Origin: an uncultured Elusimicrobium sp.
Lineage (GTDB): Bacteria; Elusimicrobiota; Elusimicrobia; Elusimicrobiales; Elusimicrobiaceae
Length of the DNA: 7,894 bases
Reading direction: 5' to 3'
Assembly: GCA_902787065.1 (NCBI GenBank)
Contig: CADAFA010000061.1
Coordinates: 1-7,894 of the forward strand
Shown piece after piece: positions 5,188 through 7,894 of this stretch. A program made the position numbers and the translations under genes. The notes under the pieces were generated by a model, which was not told where the DNA came from, did no database searches, and worked only from the letters and a program-made list of their open reading frames with translations. How positions within the stretch are numbered: position 1 is the first letter of the stretch; each line of letters starts with the position of its first letter.

Positions 5188-7894
5188 TTATGCTAAATCT
5201 TTAATTGATGTTTCTATCTCCGCCTTTTTGGCTTGCATTTGGGCAAGTTCCTGACGGGCATTTTCTACTTGTGCTTTGGGTGCGCGTTCAAGGAAGTTCT
5301 TATTTTCAAGCATGCGCGTTCTGTTATTTATACCGTTAATGACAATGCCAAGTTCTTTTTGAAGTCTTGCTTGCTCTTTGGCGAAATCAATAAGGCCTTC
5401 AAGCGGAATATAAATTGCCGTACCTGCAAAAACCGCTGTTGCACTTTGCGCCGGTTTTTGCGCAACAGGGTTAATTTCAAGCGTCTCGATTTTTGCAAGA
5501 AGTTTTATAAATGCCTGTTGATTATTTAAAATAGTTTCTTCCTGTTTATCTTTCGGCGCAAGTATAACTTTAATTTTGCTTGCAGGCGGAACATTAAATT
5601 GTGAACGCACTGTTCTTATTGCACTTATTACGCCTTGCAAAAGTTCCATTTGCTTTTCGGTCTCAAGGTCAATGCGTGAATCATCACAAACAGGATAACT
5701 TTCCAAAAGCAAAAATTCTTTGGTATCCTTTAAGTAAGGTTTCAGGCCGTTTGCAATTTCCTCCGTAATAAAAGGCATGACGGGGTGCAAAGCTTTTAAA
5801 GTACCGTATAAAATATTGATTAAAATGCTTGAAACAAGTGCGTTTTCATCAGTATTAAAACGCGGTTTTGCAAGTTCAATATACCAATCGCAGAAATCAC
5901 CCCACAAAAAACGGTATAAAGTATCAACCGCTGCTGCCATATTGTAATTTTCAATTTCTTTAGTCGCGCGTTTTATGGCTTGATTGTAGCGGGAAATTAT
6001 CCAACAGTCCTCAAGGTTTTTATATTCCTTTTGCAAAGGTGTAATTTGTGTGCCTTCCGCAACATTCATTAAAATAAACCTTGCGGCATTGTAAATTTTG
6101 TTACAGAAATTACGTGCACCGATAATACTGTCTTCACCATACGGAATATCTTTACCGGTTATTGCTTGGGATAACAAGGAAAAGCGCACAGCGTCTGCAC
6201 CGTATTTAGCGGTAAGGTCCAAAGGATCAACGACATTGCCTTTTGATTTGGACATTTTTTGCCCGCTCTTATCGCGTACAATACCGTTTAAAAGCACGGT
6301 TTTAAAAGGTACTTTGCCTGTGAAATCAAGCCCTGTCATAATCATACGGGCAACCCATAGGTAAATAATTTCATAACCTGTAACTAAAATTGATGTGGGG
6401 TAAAAATAATTTAAATCTCTAGTTTGTTCCGGCCAACCGAAAACAGAAATCGGCCAAAGGGAAGAAGAAAACCAAGTATCCAAAACATCCGGATCTTGTA
6501 AAGTTTCTTTGCAGCCGCATTTCGGGCAAACAGGTTGTTCATAAGAGATTATCGGTTCTGCACCATCTTCAAAAGAAACTTTTGAAAGGTATTCTTTACC
6601 TTGTTTGTCTTTTGCAAAAGTTAAACCTTTTGCGGAACAATGCGGGCAGTACCAAACAGGGATTCTATGCCCCCACCAAATTTGACGGGAAATACACCAA
6701 TCTTGCATGTTCTTGAGCCAATTTTCAAGCGGCGCTTTCCAATTTGAGGGAACAAGTTTGACTTCTTCTTTTTGCACGGCTTCCAAAGCGGCAGCGGCAA
6801 GTTTATCCATCTTGACAAACCATTGTTCGCTTAAATAAGGTTCAATAGGTTGTCCGCAACGGTAGCAGGTGGAAACTGCATTGTTATATTTTTCTTCTTT
6901 AACTAAAAGACCTGCTGCATCCAAATCTTTAACGGTTTCTTTGCGGCATAAGTCGCGGTCCATACCCAAATATTTTTCCGGCGTATTTATCATTTTACCT
7001 GCACTTGAAATTACAACACGCATTTCAAGATTATGGCGTTTACCGACTTCATAGTCCGTAGCATCATGTGCAGGGGTGATTTTTAAAGCACCGGTACCGA
7101 AATCTTTTTCAACAGCTTCATCTGCAATTATAGGGATAAAGCGGTCCGTTAAAGGTATTTGCACTTTTTTGCCGATCATATTTTTGTAGCGCTCATCAGC
7201 AGGGTTAACGGCAATTGCGGCATCAGCAAAAATAGTTTCAGGGCGGGTTGTGGCTATAACGATATCTTGCCCGTTTTCCCCTTTATATAAAAGGTGCCAA
7301 AGTTTGCCGGCATGTTCGGAGTGTTCCACTTCAATATCGGAAAGTGCGGTTGAACATCTAACACACCAATTGATCAAGCGTTTGCCGCGGTAAATATACC
7401 CTTTATCCCACCAATTTTTAAAGCAGGCAAAAACGGCTTTTGCGCGGGTTTCGTCCATAGTAAAACGGATGTCGGACTGGTCCAAAGCCCAACCCATTTT
7501 TTCAAATTGATTATAAATAGCATTACCACATTCTTTATACCAATCCCAAACGGTGGAAACAAACTTTTCCCGCCCTAAATCGTGGCGCGAAAGATGTTGC
7601 TCTTTTGCAAGCTTTTTCTCAATAACATTTTGGGTGGCGATACCGCCATGGTCTGTTCCTGCTACCCAATTGACGCACTCCCCTTTCATGCGGTGATATC
7701 TTACAAGCATATCTTGCAAAGTATTATTTAAACCATGCCCCATGTGCAAAACGCCCGTAATATTGGGCGGGGGTATAACGATAGTATAAGGTTGTTTTTT
7801 TTCGTCAACTTGGGCTTTAAAGAGGCCCTTTTCCTTCCAGATTTTTGAAAGTTTATCTTCTACGTTTTTAGGATCGTAGGCCTTTGGTAATGTT
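5188..7894 (-). CDS. valS: Valyl-tRNA synthetase, 5' end cut by the window
   Basis: Class I aminoacyl-tRNA synthetase that charges tRNA-Val. 901 residues are visible. The reading frame is open to the window edge, and comparison with known ValRS suggests only a few N-terminal residues are missing. In visible numbering: PPPNITGVLHMGH (41-53) with the HIGH-type motif HMGH at 50-53, the CP1 editing domain including ATTRPE (214-219) and GTGALKITPAHD (266-277), WCISRQIWWGHRIP (399-412), a four-Cys zinc-ribbon insertion (C416, C419, C456, C459), and KMSKS at 546-550. The anticodon-binding domain follows, then a C-terminal coiled coil (about 835-901) rich in Lys, Glu and Gln, typical of ValRS. Extra CxxC pairs occur at 177/180 and 343/346. 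A strong hairpin terminator follows the stop. Ile and Leu synthetases are excluded by the C-terminal coiled coil and overall match. Confidence 0.97.
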   Translation of the reverse strand, partial: TLPKAYDPKNVEDKLSKIWKEKGLFKAQVDEKKQPYTIVIPPPNITGVLHMGHGLNNTLQDMLVRYHRMKGECVNWVAGTDHGGIATQNVIEKKLAKEQHLSRHDLGREKFVSTVWDWYKECGNAIYNQFEKMGWALDQSDIRFTMDETRAKAVFACFKNWWDKGYIYRGKRLINWCVRCSTALSDIEVEHSEHAGKLWHLLYKGENGQDIVIATTRPETIFADAAIAVNPADERYKNMIGKKVQIPLTDRFIPIIADEAVEKDFGTGALKITPAHDATDYEVGKRHNLEMRVVISSAGKMINTPEKYLGMDRDLCRKETVKDLDAAGLLVKEEKYNNAVSTCYRCGQPIEPYLSEQWFVKMDKLAAAALEAVQKEEVKLVPSNWKAPLENWLKNMQDWCISRQIWWGHRIPVWYCPHCSAKGLTFAKDKQGKEYLSKVSFEDGAEPIISYEQPVCPKCGCKETLQDPDVLDTWFSSSLWPISVFGWPEQTRDLNYFYPTSILVTGYEIIYLWVARMIMTGLDFTGKVPFKTVLLNGIVRDKSGQKMSKSKGNVVDPLDLTAKYGADAVRFSLLSQAITGKDIPYGEDSIIGARNFCNKIYNAARFILMNVAEGTQITPLQKEYKNLEDCWIISRYNQAIKRATKEIENYNMAAAVDTLYRFLWGDFCDWYIELAKPRFNTDENALVSSILINILYGTLKALHPVMPFITEEIANGLKPYLKDTKEFLLLESYPVCDDSRIDLETEKQMELLQGVISAIRTVRSQFNVPPASKIKVILAPKDKQEETILNNQQAFIKLLAKIETLEINPVAQKPAQSATAVFAGTAIYIPLEGLIDFAKEQARLQKELGIVINGINNRTRMLENKNFLERAPKAQVENARQELAQMQAKKAEIETSIKDLA

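Noticed and set aside
6098..6364. Plus-strand ORFs antisense to valS, pepT and rdgB
   Set aside because: No ribosome binding sites or recognisable domains; the minus-strand genes fully explain the sequence.
7747..7749. TTG as the start codon of valS
   Set aside because: It is the Leu just before the HMGH motif; the frame stays open to the window edge and encodes the conserved N-terminal PPPNITG segment.

Overview
This is a compact, AT-rich bacterial window with housekeeping genes and no obvious phage, conjugation or defence cassette. The organism is probably diderm: the tripeptidase has a Sec signal peptide, although PepT is normally cytoplasmic. Other traits are a tRNA without an encoded CCA and few strong Shine-Dalgarno sites. 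Low-GC gut or symbiont lineages such as Elusimicrobiota would fit, but that placement is a guess from overall style, not from a marker.

Layout. Positions 1-337 hold no gene but are dense in inverted repeats, including one copy of a GC-rich palindromic repeat. Positions 338-1327 (minus) encode a class B J-domain co-chaperone (CbpA/DnaJ type, no zinc finger). Positions 1328-1719 carry a nested set of inverted repeats: a MITE-sized element of about 260 bp, a second copy of the GC-rich repeat, and an 89-bp palindrome. Positions 1673-1834 form a complete tRNA unit: a good sigma-70 type promoter, a tRNA with anticodon CAU, and a strong terminator. Positions 1911-3017 (plus) hold a YggU/DUF167 gene, apparently leaderless, followed one base later by a XerD-like tyrosine recombinase gene. 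The recombinase ORF is broken by a one-base frame change at an A3T5 tract. Positions 3018-5070 (minus) hold rdgB and pepT, overlapping by 26 bp. Positions 5135-5165 are the terminator of valS, and valS itself (5188-7894, minus) lacks only its first few codons at the window edge.

Functions. The genes cover protein folding (J-protein), translation (tRNA-CAU, ValRS), nucleotide-pool cleaning (RdgB), peptide degradation (PepT) and chromosome dimer resolution (XerD-like). Apart from the tight yggU-xerD and pepT-rdgB pairs they look like ordinary neighbours, not one pathway. The items most worth a second look are the xerD frame break at a canonical -1 slippery heptamer, the nested palindromic elements in both gene-free stretches, the exported PepT, and the leaderless start of yggU. 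I found no convincing new multi-gene system.
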